From positions 2,046,001 to 2,110,000 of the forward strand of contig NZ_CP125655.1 of NCBI RefSeq assembly GCF_030053835.1: 64,000 nt of DNA, read 5' to 3'. The position numbers and the translations under genes are program-made. Origin of the DNA: Cellulomonas sp. ES6 (GTDB lineage: Bacteria > Actinomycetota > Actinomycetes > Actinomycetales > Cellulomonadaceae). Of this stretch, positions 16,370-27,596 are shown one piece after another. The number at the start of each line of letters is the position of its first letter. Position 1 is the stretch's first letter. The notes under the pieces are model-generated. The model did not search any database. It was not told the DNA's origin and saw only the letters and a program-made list of their open reading frames with translations.

Positions 16370-17653
16370 TCAGCAGCCCGACCGGGTCTCCTGCCTGCCG
16401 GGCTCGACGCCCGGGTGGCCGACGTCGGTCCCGGCCGGCCGCTCCCGACCGGGCACGTCGGCACCGGAGACCTCGGCACCGGGCACCTCCGCACCGGGCA
16501 CGTCGGCACCGGGCACCTCCGCACCGGGCACCTCGGCACCGGGCACGTCGGCACCGGACGACCCCGGCGCGGTCCGTGGCGCCCCGAGCGCGGCCGTCGC
16601 GATGCGGAAGCGGTCGCGTCCCGCCTGCTTCGCCCGGTACAGCGCGATGTCCGCGGCCGCCAGGGCGCTGCCCGGCGGGGTCGCCGCCGTGACGCGCGCG
16701 ATGCCGGCGGAGAACGTGACGCCGGTGCCCTCCTCCGCCCACTCGGCGCGCAGCGCGCGGAGCATGTTGACGGCCTGGACGGGCTCGGTGCGCGGCAGGA
16801 CCAGCACGAACTCCTCACCGCCGTACCGGGCGGCGTAGTCGCGGCGGCGCAGGTGCTGGTCGACCGCGTGACCGAAGCGCTCGAGCACGTGGTCCCCCAT
16901 CACGTGGCCCTGCGTGTCGTTGACGTCCTTGAAGTGGTCGAGGTCGCAGATGACGACGCAGTCGCCCGGGCGCGCGGCCGCCAGCCGGTCGTCGAGCCCC
17001 CGGCGGTTGCCGAGCGACGTGAGCGCGTCCGTGCGGGCGTCGGCGCGCAGCCTGCGGAGGATGGCGCGCTGGTAGGCGATGGTGAGCGCCAGCACCTGCG
17101 CGATCGCCCACCAGATGACCCCGTAGACGGCGAGCCGCACCAGGACGTGGCCTCCGAGCTCCGTCACCATCACGGCGTACGCGCACCACGCCACGGGCAG
17201 CAGCGCGAGCGCGTCCCGGCCGCGGTGGAACAGCCCGACGTAGACGAAGCAGAGCGGGACGAGGCCGACGAACGCCTCCGCGACCCCGGAGGTGGTCAGG
17301 CCCAGCCCGCCCAGCGCGAGGAGCAGCGCGGCGGGGAACGCGAGCGTCGCGCGGGAGCCGCGGCGCCACGGCAGGCGCAGGCTCGCGAGGACCAGCAGCA
17401 GCATGGCGGCGGACGTGGAGGCGAGGACGGCGAGCTCGTGCTGGTCGACGCCGAGGAACGCCGCGCCGAGCACCACGACCGCGCCGGCGAACAGCAGCAT
17501 GACGCGCCCGGCGGTGGCCGCGTTGCCGCCGACGCGGAACGGCGCCGGCACGTGGGCGAGCAGACGGACGACCACGGGCGCGTCGGTGCGCTCGCGGAGG
17601 TCGTCGGTCGCGGAGGGGGTCACAGGTGACCCATCGGCCGACCCGGGCGCCAC
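16370..17653 (-). CDS. GGDEF diguanylate cyclase with integral-membrane sensor
   Basis: A 427-residue membrane enzyme that should make cyclic di-GMP from two GTP. Six or so spans (about residues 45-200) form the sensor region. The GGDEF domain (about 205-365) has DALTSLGNRRG, CDLDHFKDVND and the catalytic RYGGEEFVLV. A product-inhibition I-site RxxD (RRRD) lies exactly five residues before GGEEF. The last 60 residues are seven or so G-A-(D/E)-V-P pentapeptides encoded by a 15-bp tandem repeat. The GTG at 17653 is the longest plausible start; a GTG at 17623 is possible. It runs convergent to tRNA-Pro and shares its terminator. Confidence 0.88.
   Translation of the reverse strand: MAPGSADGSPVTPSATDDLRERTDAPVVVRLLAHVPAPFRVGGNAATAGRVMLLFAGAVVVLGAAFLGVDQHELAVLASTSAAMLLLVLASLRLPWRRGSRATLAFPAALLLALGGLGLTTSGVAEAFVGLVPLCFVYVGLFHRGRDALALLPVAWCAYAVMVTELGGHVLVRLAVYGVIWWAIAQVLALTIAYQRAILRRLRADARTDALTSLGNRRGLDDRLAAARPGDCVVICDLDHFKDVNDTQGHVMGDHVLERFGHAVDQHLRRRDYAARYGGEEFVLVLPRTEPVQAVNMLRALRAEWAEEGTGVTFSAGIARVTAATPPGSALAAADIALYRAKQAGRDRFRIATAALGAPRTAPGSSGADVPGAEVPGAEVPGADVPGAEVPGAEVSGADVPGRERPAGTDVGHPGVEPGRQETRSGC
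16451..16556. repeat. 15-bp minisatellite in the diguanylate cyclase C-terminus
   Basis: About seven tandem copies of a 15-base unit (GGGCACGTCGGCACC or GGGCACCTCCGCACC variants on the plus strand). The period is a multiple of three, so copy-number change keeps the reading frame and only lengthens or shortens the Val/Pro-rich tail. Confidence 0.8.
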
Positions 17654-17708
17654 CTTCAGGAAGTGGTTGACCCGTCCACAAGATCTGCGCGAGATGCTGC
17701 GGTCCGCC

Positions 17709-18479
17709 TCAGCGCCACCGGAACACGCGCGCGGCGACCGGCACGAGCACGACGGTCCACCCGGCCATCACGAGCAGCTCCCGCACCGGGACGCCGTCGC
17801 CCACCCACCCGGCGAGCATCGCCTGCGACCCGGCGCCGAGCGGCGTCCACACGGCGATCCGCTGGATCGCCTCGGGCATGATCGGCAGCGGCAGCCACAC
17901 GCCCGCGAAGAACAGCGAGACGAAGTACAGCGTCATGCCGATGCCGTTCGCGGCCCCGGCGGTGGGCGCCCGCGCCGCGACCAGCGAGCCCAGCCCGAAG
18001 GTCGACGCGGCGGTGAGCAGGAACGCCGCCAGCACGACGCCCGGCCGCTCGGGCGCTGTCACGTCGACGACCAGCATGCCGACGGTGAGCGTGAGGACGG
18101 CCGCGAGGAGCAGCGCCGCGACGTTCACGACGATCTGCGCGACCAGGAGCCGCGACGGCGGCAGCGGCGTGGTCGACAGCCGGCGCAGCACGCCCTGCCC
18201 CCGGTACGTGGCGATGACCGTCGGGTAGGACGAGAGGGCGACGGTGCCGACCGCCAGGGTGAGCACGATCGGCGTGTAACCGGTGATGCCCGAGATGGTG
18301 GCGAGCAGCGGGTCGGACGGGTCGTACGGCGCGGACCCCCACGGCGTCGCGAGCCCGAGCACCGTCAGCAGCACGGCCGGGAAGAGCAGGGCGAAGAACA
18401 CGGTGGCGGGGTCGCGCAGCGCCAGGCGTGCCTCGACGGACGTCACCCGGGCGAGCACCCGGGGGCTGGTCGCGGACAT
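17709..18479 (-). CDS. ABC-2 type transporter permease
   Basis: A 256-residue permease with six membrane segments, from PATVFFALLFPAVLLTVLG to VMAGWTVVLVPVAARVF. The pattern of a first span followed by a large external loop and then a run of spans, with GQGVLRRLSTTPLPP in a cytoplasmic loop, is typical of drug/lipid-exporting ABC-2 permeases (DrrB/NodJ-like). Its ATG starts one base after the stop of the ATPase gene, so the two form one transporter. Substrate unknown, possibly a drug or lipid. Confidence 0.85.
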   Translation of the reverse strand: MSATSPRVLARVTSVEARLALRDPATVFFALLFPAVLLTVLGLATPWGSAPYDPSDPLLATISGITGYTPIVLTLAVGTVALSSYPTVIATYRGQGVLRRLSTTPLPPSRLLVAQIVVNVAALLLAAVLTLTVGMLVVDVTAPERPGVVLAAFLLTAASTFGLGSLVAARAPTAGAANGIGMTLYFVSLFFAGVWLPLPIMPEAIQRIAVWTPLGAGSQAMLAGWVGDGVPVRELLVMAGWTVVLVPVAARVFRWR

Positions 18480-18480
18480 G

Positions 18481-19428
18481 TCAGACCTCCTGGACGGCGG
18501 GCCGGGCGTCCGCGCCGGTGAGCCGGACGAACGCGTCCTCGAGGGTGGCCCGGCCGACGCGCAGGTCGTCCGGGCGGATGCCGTCGGCCGCGAGGGCGAC
18601 CATGACGTCCTGGACCACGTTGCCGGTGCCGCGGACCTCGACGGTGCCGCCCGGGCGCTCCTCCACGCCGGACACCGCGGGCAGCGCGCGCAGCACGGCG
18701 AGGTCGGGCGCCGACGACGGGCGGAACACCAGCGACTGGTCGGCGCCGACACGGGCTGCGACCTCGGCGGGCGACCCCTCGGCGACCACCCGGCCGGAGT
18801 CGACCAGGACCACCCGGTCGCACAGCCGCTCGGCCTCCTCCATGATGTGCGTGACCAGCAGGATCGTCACGCCGCGCTCCCGCACGCGCTCCACCACGGA
18901 CCACGTGTCCCGGCGCGCCTGCGGGTCCAGTCCCGTGGTCAGCTCGTCGAGGACCGCGATCTCCGGGTTGCCGACCAGCGCGAGCGCGATCGACAGGCGC
19001 TGCTTCTGCCCGCCGGACAGCGCGGCGAAGCGGGTGCCGGCCTTGTCGAGCAGGTCGAGGTCGCGCAGCAGCGTCTCCGGGTCGGCCGGGTCGTCGTAGA
19101 AGCAGGCGTACTCCTCGACCGCCTCCCGCACGGTCAGGCGGGCCGGCAGGGCCGACTCCTGGAGCTGCAGGCCGACGCGCTCGCGCAGGGCCGCCCGGTC
19201 GCGCGCCGGCCCGCCCGGGTCGAGCCCGAGGACCCGGACGTCGCCGCCGTCCCGGTCGCGCAGGCCGCCGATGATCTCGACGGTCGTGGTCTTGCCGGCG
19301 CCGTTGCGCCCCAGGATGCCGACGATCTCCCCCTGCTGGACGGTGAGGCCGACGTCGGCGACGGCCACGGTGCTGCCGTAGCGCTTGTGCAGGTGCTCCG
19401 CGTGGATCACGGGTTCGGTGCGGGTCAT
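18481..19428 (-). CDS. ABC transporter ATP-binding protein (DrrA-like)
   Basis: A 315-residue ATPase partner of the downstream permease. Walker A is GRNGAGKTTT, the signature LSGGQKQRLSIALAL and Walker B EIAVLDELTTGLDP, where Glu-Leu replaces the usual Glu-Pro. A His switch follows in LLVTHIMEEAERL. The C-terminal 90 residues resemble the DUF4162 extension of drug-export ATPases. The ATG has a GAGGAGG site upstream. The order ATPase-permease with one base between them supports a two-component exporter. Confidence 0.88.
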   Translation of the reverse strand: MTRTEPVIHAEHLHKRYGSTVAVADVGLTVQQGEIVGILGRNGAGKTTTVEIIGGLRDRDGGDVRVLGLDPGGPARDRAALRERVGLQLQESALPARLTVREAVEEYACFYDDPADPETLLRDLDLLDKAGTRFAALSGGQKQRLSIALALVGNPEIAVLDELTTGLDPQARRDTWSVVERVRERGVTILLVTHIMEEAERLCDRVVLVDSGRVVAEGSPAEVAARVGADQSLVFRPSSAPDLAVLRALPAVSGVEERPGGTVEVRGTGNVVQDVMVALAADGIRPDDLRVGRATLEDAFVRLTGADARPAVQEV

Positions 19429-19511
19429 GCGGGTCGTTCCTCCTCGGCTCGGACGTGCGGGAGGTGCGGGGGTGCGCGGCCGCTCCCGGGCCGCCGCGCG
19501 CGGTGCGCGGG

Positions 19512-20315
19512 TCAGCCCCTGCGGGGTGCGATCGCGCGACGGCGGGTCAGGACGGAGAAGGCGGCCGCGAGCGCCGCCGCCAGGACGGTCGCCACGGCCA
19601 GGACCGCGAGCGGTGGGGTGCCGGTGCCCGGCTCCCCGCCGACGACGTCCGCGAACGGCCGCCAGTCCCCGCCGTCGCCCACGAGCGTCGCGACGAGCAG
19701 GACCGGGCCGACGGTGAGCGGGAGCGTCAGGGTGCCCCACCACCCGCCGCCGACCGCGTAGACGGTGCCGACCAGCAGCCCGGAGAGGTGGGCCACGAGG
19801 TAGGTCGCCAGGTAGCTGATGAAGACGGCGACCAGGCCCTCGGACGGCGCGAACCAGCCGTCGACCAGTCCCCAGTCCCACCCCATCGCCCGGTACCAGG
19901 TGCGCTCGGCGAGCAGCGCGGCCGTCATGCCGGCCGAGAGCACGGCGGCGATCACGACCACCGCGCCCAGGGCGCCGCGCACGTAGCTGCGGCGCGTCAT
20001 CCCGTTCGCGACGTGCACGGGCGGGTACGCCGCCGCCACGCCGATGAGCACCGAGAAGGGGAACCAGATGCCGCTCTGGCGGGCGAACCAGACCACGGAC
20101 ATCTCGACGTGGCCGACGGAGGCGACCACCAGCGGCACCGCGACGACCACCACGACGACGATCGCGGCGTAGATGCCGGCGATGGGCGCGAACCAGCGCA
20201 GCAGGTTCCGCGCGGTGCGGAGCGCGGGACCGCGCCGGCGGCCGGTGCGGGCCGGCCACAGCGGCCTGCCGCGGGCGGCGCCGGGCGCAGGTGACGGTGC
20301 GTGCGCGGTGGTCAT
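19512..20315 (-). CDS. Membrane protein, probable ABC-2 type permease partner
   Basis: A 267-residue protein with six hydrophobic spans (IYAAIVVVVVVAVPLVVASV to AVATVLAAALAAAFSVL). The sequence HVANGMTRRSYVRGALG after the second span is typical of permeases in YtrA-controlled ABC operons. It overlaps the ATPase gene by four bases (ATGA), so both are translated together as a transporter with the product of the upstream gene. No substrate is evident. It could be a hypothetical membrane protein rather than a true permease, but the context favours transport. Confidence 0.65.
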   Translation of the reverse strand: MTTAHAPSPAPGAARGRPLWPARTGRRRGPALRTARNLLRWFAPIAGIYAAIVVVVVVAVPLVVASVGHVEMSVVWFARQSGIWFPFSVLIGVAAAYPPVHVANGMTRRSYVRGALGAVVVIAAVLSAGMTAALLAERTWYRAMGWDWGLVDGWFAPSEGLVAVFISYLATYLVAHLSGLLVGTVYAVGGGWWGTLTLPLTVGPVLLVATLVGDGGDWRPFADVVGGEPGTGTPPLAVLAVATVLAAALAAAFSVLTRRRAIAPRRG

Positions 20316-21220
20316 CGGACCCTCCCCAGCTCCTGGACGGCCTCGCCGGCGCCCTCCGCGGTCAGGTGGACGAAGAGGTCCTGCAGGGGCACCGGGCCCA
20401 GCTCGAGCCCCGCGGCGCGGGCGTCCGCCCGCTCGGCGTCCGACGGCGACGCGAGCACGGTGGCCTGCGCGGTCCCGCCGAGCTGCTGGCGCCCGAGCAC
20501 CGTGCGCCCGACGACGAAGCGCTCGACCTCCCGGACGGGCCCGGTGACGGAGACCCCGCGAGCGGTCAGCGCGTCGGCCTCCTGCGCGAGCAGCACCCGC
20601 CCGTGGTCGATCACGACGACGTGCTCCAGCAGGCGCTCGACCTCCGCGATGAGGTGGCTCGACAGCAGGACGGTGCGCGGGTGCTCGACGTAGTCCTCCA
20701 GCAGCGCGTCGTAGAAGGCGTACCGGGCCGGGGCGTCGAGCCCCAGGTGCACCTCGTCGAGGATCGTCAGGTCGGCGCGCGCCGCGACGGCCAGGACGAT
20801 CCCGAACGCGGACTTCTGGCCGCGGGACAGCTTCTGCGGCTTGGCGCCGGGGTCGAGCGCGAACCGGTCCATGAGGCGCTCGGCGACCTCCCGGCTGAAC
20901 GCGGGGCGACTGTCCGCCGTGTAGCGCAGGTTGGTGCGCAGCGTCTCGGAGTCGAGCACGTCACCGGACTCGCGGACCAGCAGGATGCGCGGCACGACGT
21001 CCTCGTCCTCCCAGGGCTCGCGGCCCCCGACGAGCACCCGCCCGGCCGTCGGCCGCCGGAACGCCGCGACCACGGACGCGAGCGTCGTCTTGCCGGACCC
21101 GTTGCGGCCGAGCAGCCCGGTGACGGCGCCGGCGGGGACGCTGAGCGTCACGCCGTCGAGGGCGACCGTCCGCCCGTAGCGCACGGTGAGGTCCTGGACC
21201 TCGACGTCGAGGGCGGTCAC
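20312..21220 (-). CDS. ABC transporter ATP-binding protein of a GntR-controlled operon
   Basis: A 302-residue ATPase. Walker A is GRNGSGKTT; the signature is LSRGQKSAFGIVLAV (Arg in place of the second position Gly), and Walker B is LTILDEVHLGLD, with Val after the catalytic Glu. These variants recur in YtrB-like ATPases. It is the middle gene of a three-gene operon: the GntR repressor stop overlaps its GTG, and its stop overlaps the permease ATG. Such operons often respond to cell-wall-active compounds, but that role is inferred here from relatives. Confidence 0.83.
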   Translation of the reverse strand: MTALDVEVQDLTVRYGRTVALDGVTLSVPAGAVTGLLGRNGSGKTTLASVVAAFRRPTAGRVLVGGREPWEDEDVVPRILLVRESGDVLDSETLRTNLRYTADSRPAFSREVAERLMDRFALDPGAKPQKLSRGQKSAFGIVLAVAARADLTILDEVHLGLDAPARYAFYDALLEDYVEHPRTVLLSSHLIAEVERLLEHVVVIDHGRVLLAQEADALTARGVSVTGPVREVERFVVGRTVLGRQQLGGTAQATVLASPSDAERADARAAGLELGPVPLQDLFVHLTAEGAGEAVQELGRVR

Positions 21221-21594
21221 GACGCCGCCCCGTCCTCGAGGGCCGCGCGGTCCCGCAGCCGGGCGACGACGTCCTCGAGCGGGATGCCGAGCGCGCGGGC
21301 CCTCTCCGCGACCGGGTCGACGACCTCCGCGAAGAACGACTCCCGCCCCTCGGCGCGCAGCCGGTCGGGCGCACCCGGCGCCACGAACATGCCGACGCCG
21401 CGGCGCTTGTACAGGATCCCGTCGTCGACGAGCTGCGCGAACGCCTTGGCCGCCGTGGCCGGGTTGATGCGGAAGGTGGTGGCGTACTGCGTGGTGCTCA
21501 TCACCTGCTCCTCGGGCTGGAGGTCGCCCCGCAGGACGTCCTGGCGGATCTGGTCGGCGATCTGCACGTAGATGGGGTCACGCCCGTCGAACAC
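21217..21594 (-). CDS. GntR family repressor, YtrA type
   Basis: A 125-residue regulator. The N-terminal winged helix (DPIYVQIADQIRQDVLRG, then INPATAAKAFAQLVDDG) is followed by only a short dimerisation helix pair, which is the YtrA subfamily layout. The GTG at 21594 is preferred to the one at 21600 because GGAGG lies 9 bases before it and only zero to one base before the other. An inverted repeat with 9-base arms lies 28 bases upstream, so autorepression of the repressor-ATPase-permease operon is very likely. Confidence 0.87.
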   Translation of the reverse strand: MFDGRDPIYVQIADQIRQDVLRGDLQPEEQVMSTTQYATTFRINPATAAKAFAQLVDDGILYKRRGVGMFVAPGAPDRLRAEGRESFFAEVVDPVAERARALGIPLEDVVARLRDRAALEDGAAS

Positions 21595-21621
21595 GCGCAC
21601 CCACCTCCTCGCCGGTCCTGC

Positions 21622-21645
21622 GGTTCATTACTCCACTAATGAACC
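21622..21645 (-). promoter_or_regulatory. Operator of the GntR/ABC operon
   Basis: A perfect inverted repeat: GGTTCATTA (21622-21630), six-base spacer CTCCAC, TAATGAACC (21637-21645). It is AT-rich compared with its surroundings and lies where the promoter of the operon must be. The layout agrees with known YtrA operators, which have GT...AC ends. Confidence 0.72.
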
Positions 21646-21692
21646 ACAGCACCTCGCCCCCGCACAAGCCCGGGCAGCACGGAGCCCGCCGC

Positions 21693-21725
21693 GGCGGGCG
21701 TGACGGTGCGGCCGTCACGCCCGCC
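21693..21725 (-). terminator. Terminator downstream of asd
   Basis: A perfect 14-bp stem (GGCGGGCGTGACGG at 21693-21706, CCGTCACGCCCGCC at 21712-21725) with the loop TGCGG, 19 bases after the asd stop. No T-tract. Confidence 0.75.
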
Positions 21726-21744
21726 GGGCGGGCTCGGGGAGGCG

Positions 21745-25606
<3,862 letters not shown>

Positions 25607-25691
25607 GGCGGTCTCCCCTCGGGTCGGTGCGGCGCGGGCGTGGCCCCTCGCGCCGATCCAGTCTGGCATGGCGGCGCCGGGCGTGGTTCAC

Positions 25692-25715
25692 TGTAGACGT
25701 ACTAGTTCGTCTACA
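25692..25715. promoter_or_regulatory. Palindromic operator between tetR and ohr
   Basis: TGTAGACG (25692-25699) and CGTCTACA (25708-25715) are perfect inverted arms. Between them ACTAGT (25701-25706) is itself palindromic, so the 24-bp site is symmetric except for one T/T pair. It is AT-rich compared with its surroundings and overlaps the expected ohr promoter, 25 bases before the ohr ATG. Confidence 0.72.
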
Positions 25716-25739
25716 TACATCGAGCACGAGGAGCACCGC

Positions 25740-26165
25740 ATGAGCGCCGTCTACACCGCCATCGCCACGTCGACCGGCGAGGGCCGCGCCGGGGGCCGGG
25801 TCGCCTCCGACGACGCCGTGCTGGACCTGACGCTCGCCGTGCCGCCGGCCATGGGCGGCCCCGGCGGCGGCACGAACCCCGAGCAGCTCTTCGCGGCCGG
25901 GTGGGCGGCGTGCTTCCACTCCGCCCTCAAGGGCGTGGCGGCCGCGGCCAGGACGCCGATCCAGGACTCCGCCGTCGTCGCCGAGGTCGGCATCCTGCCC
26001 AACGGCTCCGGCGGTTACACGCTCGAGGCGGCGCTGCACGTCGAGCTGGGCGGCGTCGACCAGGAGACCGCCGAGCGGCTCGTCGCGCAGGCGCACCAGG
26101 TGTGCCCCTACTCCAACGCGACCCGCGGCAACATCGAGGTCACGCTCGAGACCACCGTCGGCTGA
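25740..26165 (+). CDS. ohr: Organic hydroperoxide resistance protein (Ohr/OsmC family)
   Basis: A 141-residue thiol peroxidase that reduces organic and fatty-acid hydroperoxides in the cytoplasm. The two catalytic cysteines are in [14 protein letters not shown] (peroxidatic) and [14 protein letters not shown] (resolving); the N-terminal Arg in [13 protein letters not shown] is the expected partner. Both Ohr motifs, rather than OsmC-specific ones, are present. The ATG has GAGGAG 7 bases upstream. Canonical ohr genes are controlled by MarR-type OhrR; here a TetR regulator is divergent, so control may differ. Confidence 0.92.
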   Translation: MSAVYTAIATSTGEGRAGGRVASDDAVLDLTLAVPPAMGGPGGGTNPEQLFAAGWAACFHSALKGVAAAARTPIQDSAVVAEVGILPNGSGGYTLEAALHVELGGVDQETAERLVAQAHQVCPYSNATRGNIEVTLETTVG

Positions 26166-26172
26166 CCCGGTC

Positions 26173-26197
26173 CCCGCGCCGCCTCGCGCGGCGCGGG
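26173..26197. terminator. Terminator between ohr and the DUF5063 gene
   Basis: A 10-bp perfect stem (CCCGCGCCGC at 26173-26182, GCGGCGCGGG at 26188-26197) with the loop CTCGC, followed by TTC. It separates convergent genes. Confidence 0.7.
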
Positions 26198-26230
26198 TTC
26201 GGCACCGCGCGCGGAGTCCCCGGGGCGGCC

Positions 26231-26851
26231 TCAGCGCTGCAGGGCGTCGTACTCCGCCTCGGCGGCGACGTCGTCCTCGACGTCCAGCCGCAGGTGGGCG
26301 AGCAGCGTCTGCAGGGTGCGCAGCACGCTCGACGCGCGCTCGCCCCACGTGGACAGGTACGAGAACTGCCACCACCACAGCGCCTCGAGCACGTGCCCGC
26401 GGTCGTAGTGCCGCAGGCCCTGGACCAGCGCACCGGCGATCGCCACGAGGTCGCCCGACAGCGTCGCCGCGCCGACCTCCGTGCCGAGCACCGGGTCGAC
26501 CACCTCGGCGTACTCGTCCACGCCGTCCAGGACGTTCGCCAGCGCCGACCGCAGCGGGTCGACGTCCGGGTCCGGGCCGACGTCCGGCTCGTAGCGCTCG
26601 CTCGGCACCACGTCGACGATCGCCCCGAGCCGCGCGCCGACACCCAGCACGTCCGACACCGCGAGCAGCAGCAGCGGGATCGCGGCGTCCGGGTTCGCGC
26701 CGGCACCGACCTCCGTGACCGTCGAGAGGAAGGCCCGGGACTCCCGCGCGACCGACTCGGCGACGGCGCGCAGGTCCGCGGCCTCGCCGTCGGGCACCGG
26801 GGCGGCGTCCGCGGTGACGGGTGCGTCGTCAGATCGGGTCACGCGGGCCAT
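26231..26851 (-). CDS. DUF5063 domain protein
   Basis: A 206-residue soluble helical protein. The stretches AIPLLLLAVSDVLGVGARLG and ALWWWQFSYLSTWGERASSVLRTL fit the DUF5063 family, which in actinobacteria is commonly encoded directly after recR, as here. Function unknown. The ATG has AGGAGG 7 bases upstream. The gene is 60 bases from recR and runs in the same direction, so co-transcription with dnaX-recR is plausible. Confidence 0.75.
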   Translation of the reverse strand: MARVTRSDDAPVTADAAPVPDGEAADLRAVAESVARESRAFLSTVTEVGAGANPDAAIPLLLLAVSDVLGVGARLGAIVDVVPSERYEPDVGPDPDVDPLRSALANVLDGVDEYAEVVDPVLGTEVGAATLSGDLVAIAGALVQGLRHYDRGHVLEALWWWQFSYLSTWGERASSVLRTLQTLLAHLRLDVEDDVAAEAEYDALQR

Positions 26852-26911
26852 CGTGCCCCTCCTGCGGGCGACACGCCCAACGGCCGGCCGGCGCGGTGGC
26901 AGGCACCCAGG

Positions 26912-27511
26912 TCAGGCGCTGATGCGCCGGCGCCCCTCGAACGCCCGGCCCAGCGTCACCTCGTCCGCGTACTCGAGGTCGCCGCCCACCGGCAGGCCCG
27001 AGGCCAGCCGGCTGATCGTCAGGCCCATCGGCACCAGGAGGCGCGCCAGGTACGTGGCCGTGGCCTCGCCCTCGACGTTCGGGTCGGTGGCCAGGATCAC
27101 CTCGGTGACCGTCCCGTCGGCCAGGCGGGTCATGAGGTCCTTGATCCGCAGGTCGTCCGGGCCGACGCCCGCGATCGGGTTGATGGCCCCGCCGAGCACG
27201 TGGTACCGCCCGCGGAACTCGCGCGTGCGCTCGATCGCCACGACGTCCTTCGGCTCCTCGACGACGCACAGCACCGCCGCGGAACGCCGCGGGTCGCGGC
27301 AGATGCGGCAGAGGTCCTCCTCCGCCACGTTGCCGCACTGCACGCAGAACCGGACGCGGGCCTTGACCTCCGTCAGGGCGTCGACCAGACGGCGCACGTC
27401 CGTGGGGTCGGCCGCGAGGATGTGGAACGCGATGCGCTGGGCGCTCTTCGGCCCGACCCCGGGCAGTCGCCCGAGCTCGTCGATCAGGTCCTGGACCGCG
27501 CCCTCGTACAC
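26912..27511 (-). CDS. recR: Recombination mediator RecR
   Basis: A 199-residue protein acting with RecF/RecO to load RecA. It has a helix-hairpin-helix ([18 protein letters not shown]), a zinc finger ([16 protein letters not shown]) and a Toprim domain from about residue 80 ([19 protein letters not shown]). The C-terminus ([19 protein letters not shown]) is near-invariant in actinobacteria. The second GTG (27511) is chosen since it gives the usual [15 protein letters not shown]-terminus and lies 6 bases after a TAGGCT -10, suggesting a leaderless mRNA from a promoter internal to the dnaX-recR region. Confidence 0.93.
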   Translation of the reverse strand: MYEGAVQDLIDELGRLPGVGPKSAQRIAFHILAADPTDVRRLVDALTEVKARVRFCVQCGNVAEEDLCRICRDPRRSAAVLCVVEEPKDVVAIERTREFRGRYHVLGGAINPIAGVGPDDLRIKDLMTRLADGTVTEVILATDPNVEGEATATYLARLLVPMGLTISRLASGLPVGGDLEYADEVTLGRAFEGRRRISA

Positions 27512-27596
27512 GCGCACAGCCTACGGCCCGGCACCCACACCGGCCCCCGCGCCGCTCCGGCCGGGCGCACCCGCCCGGCGCGGGCGGTCGTCCGGA

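Noticed and set aside
16451..16556. CRISPR-like array of short repeats
   Set aside because: The 15-base units are contiguous without unique spacers and encode an in-frame pentapeptide repeat of the GGDEF protein.
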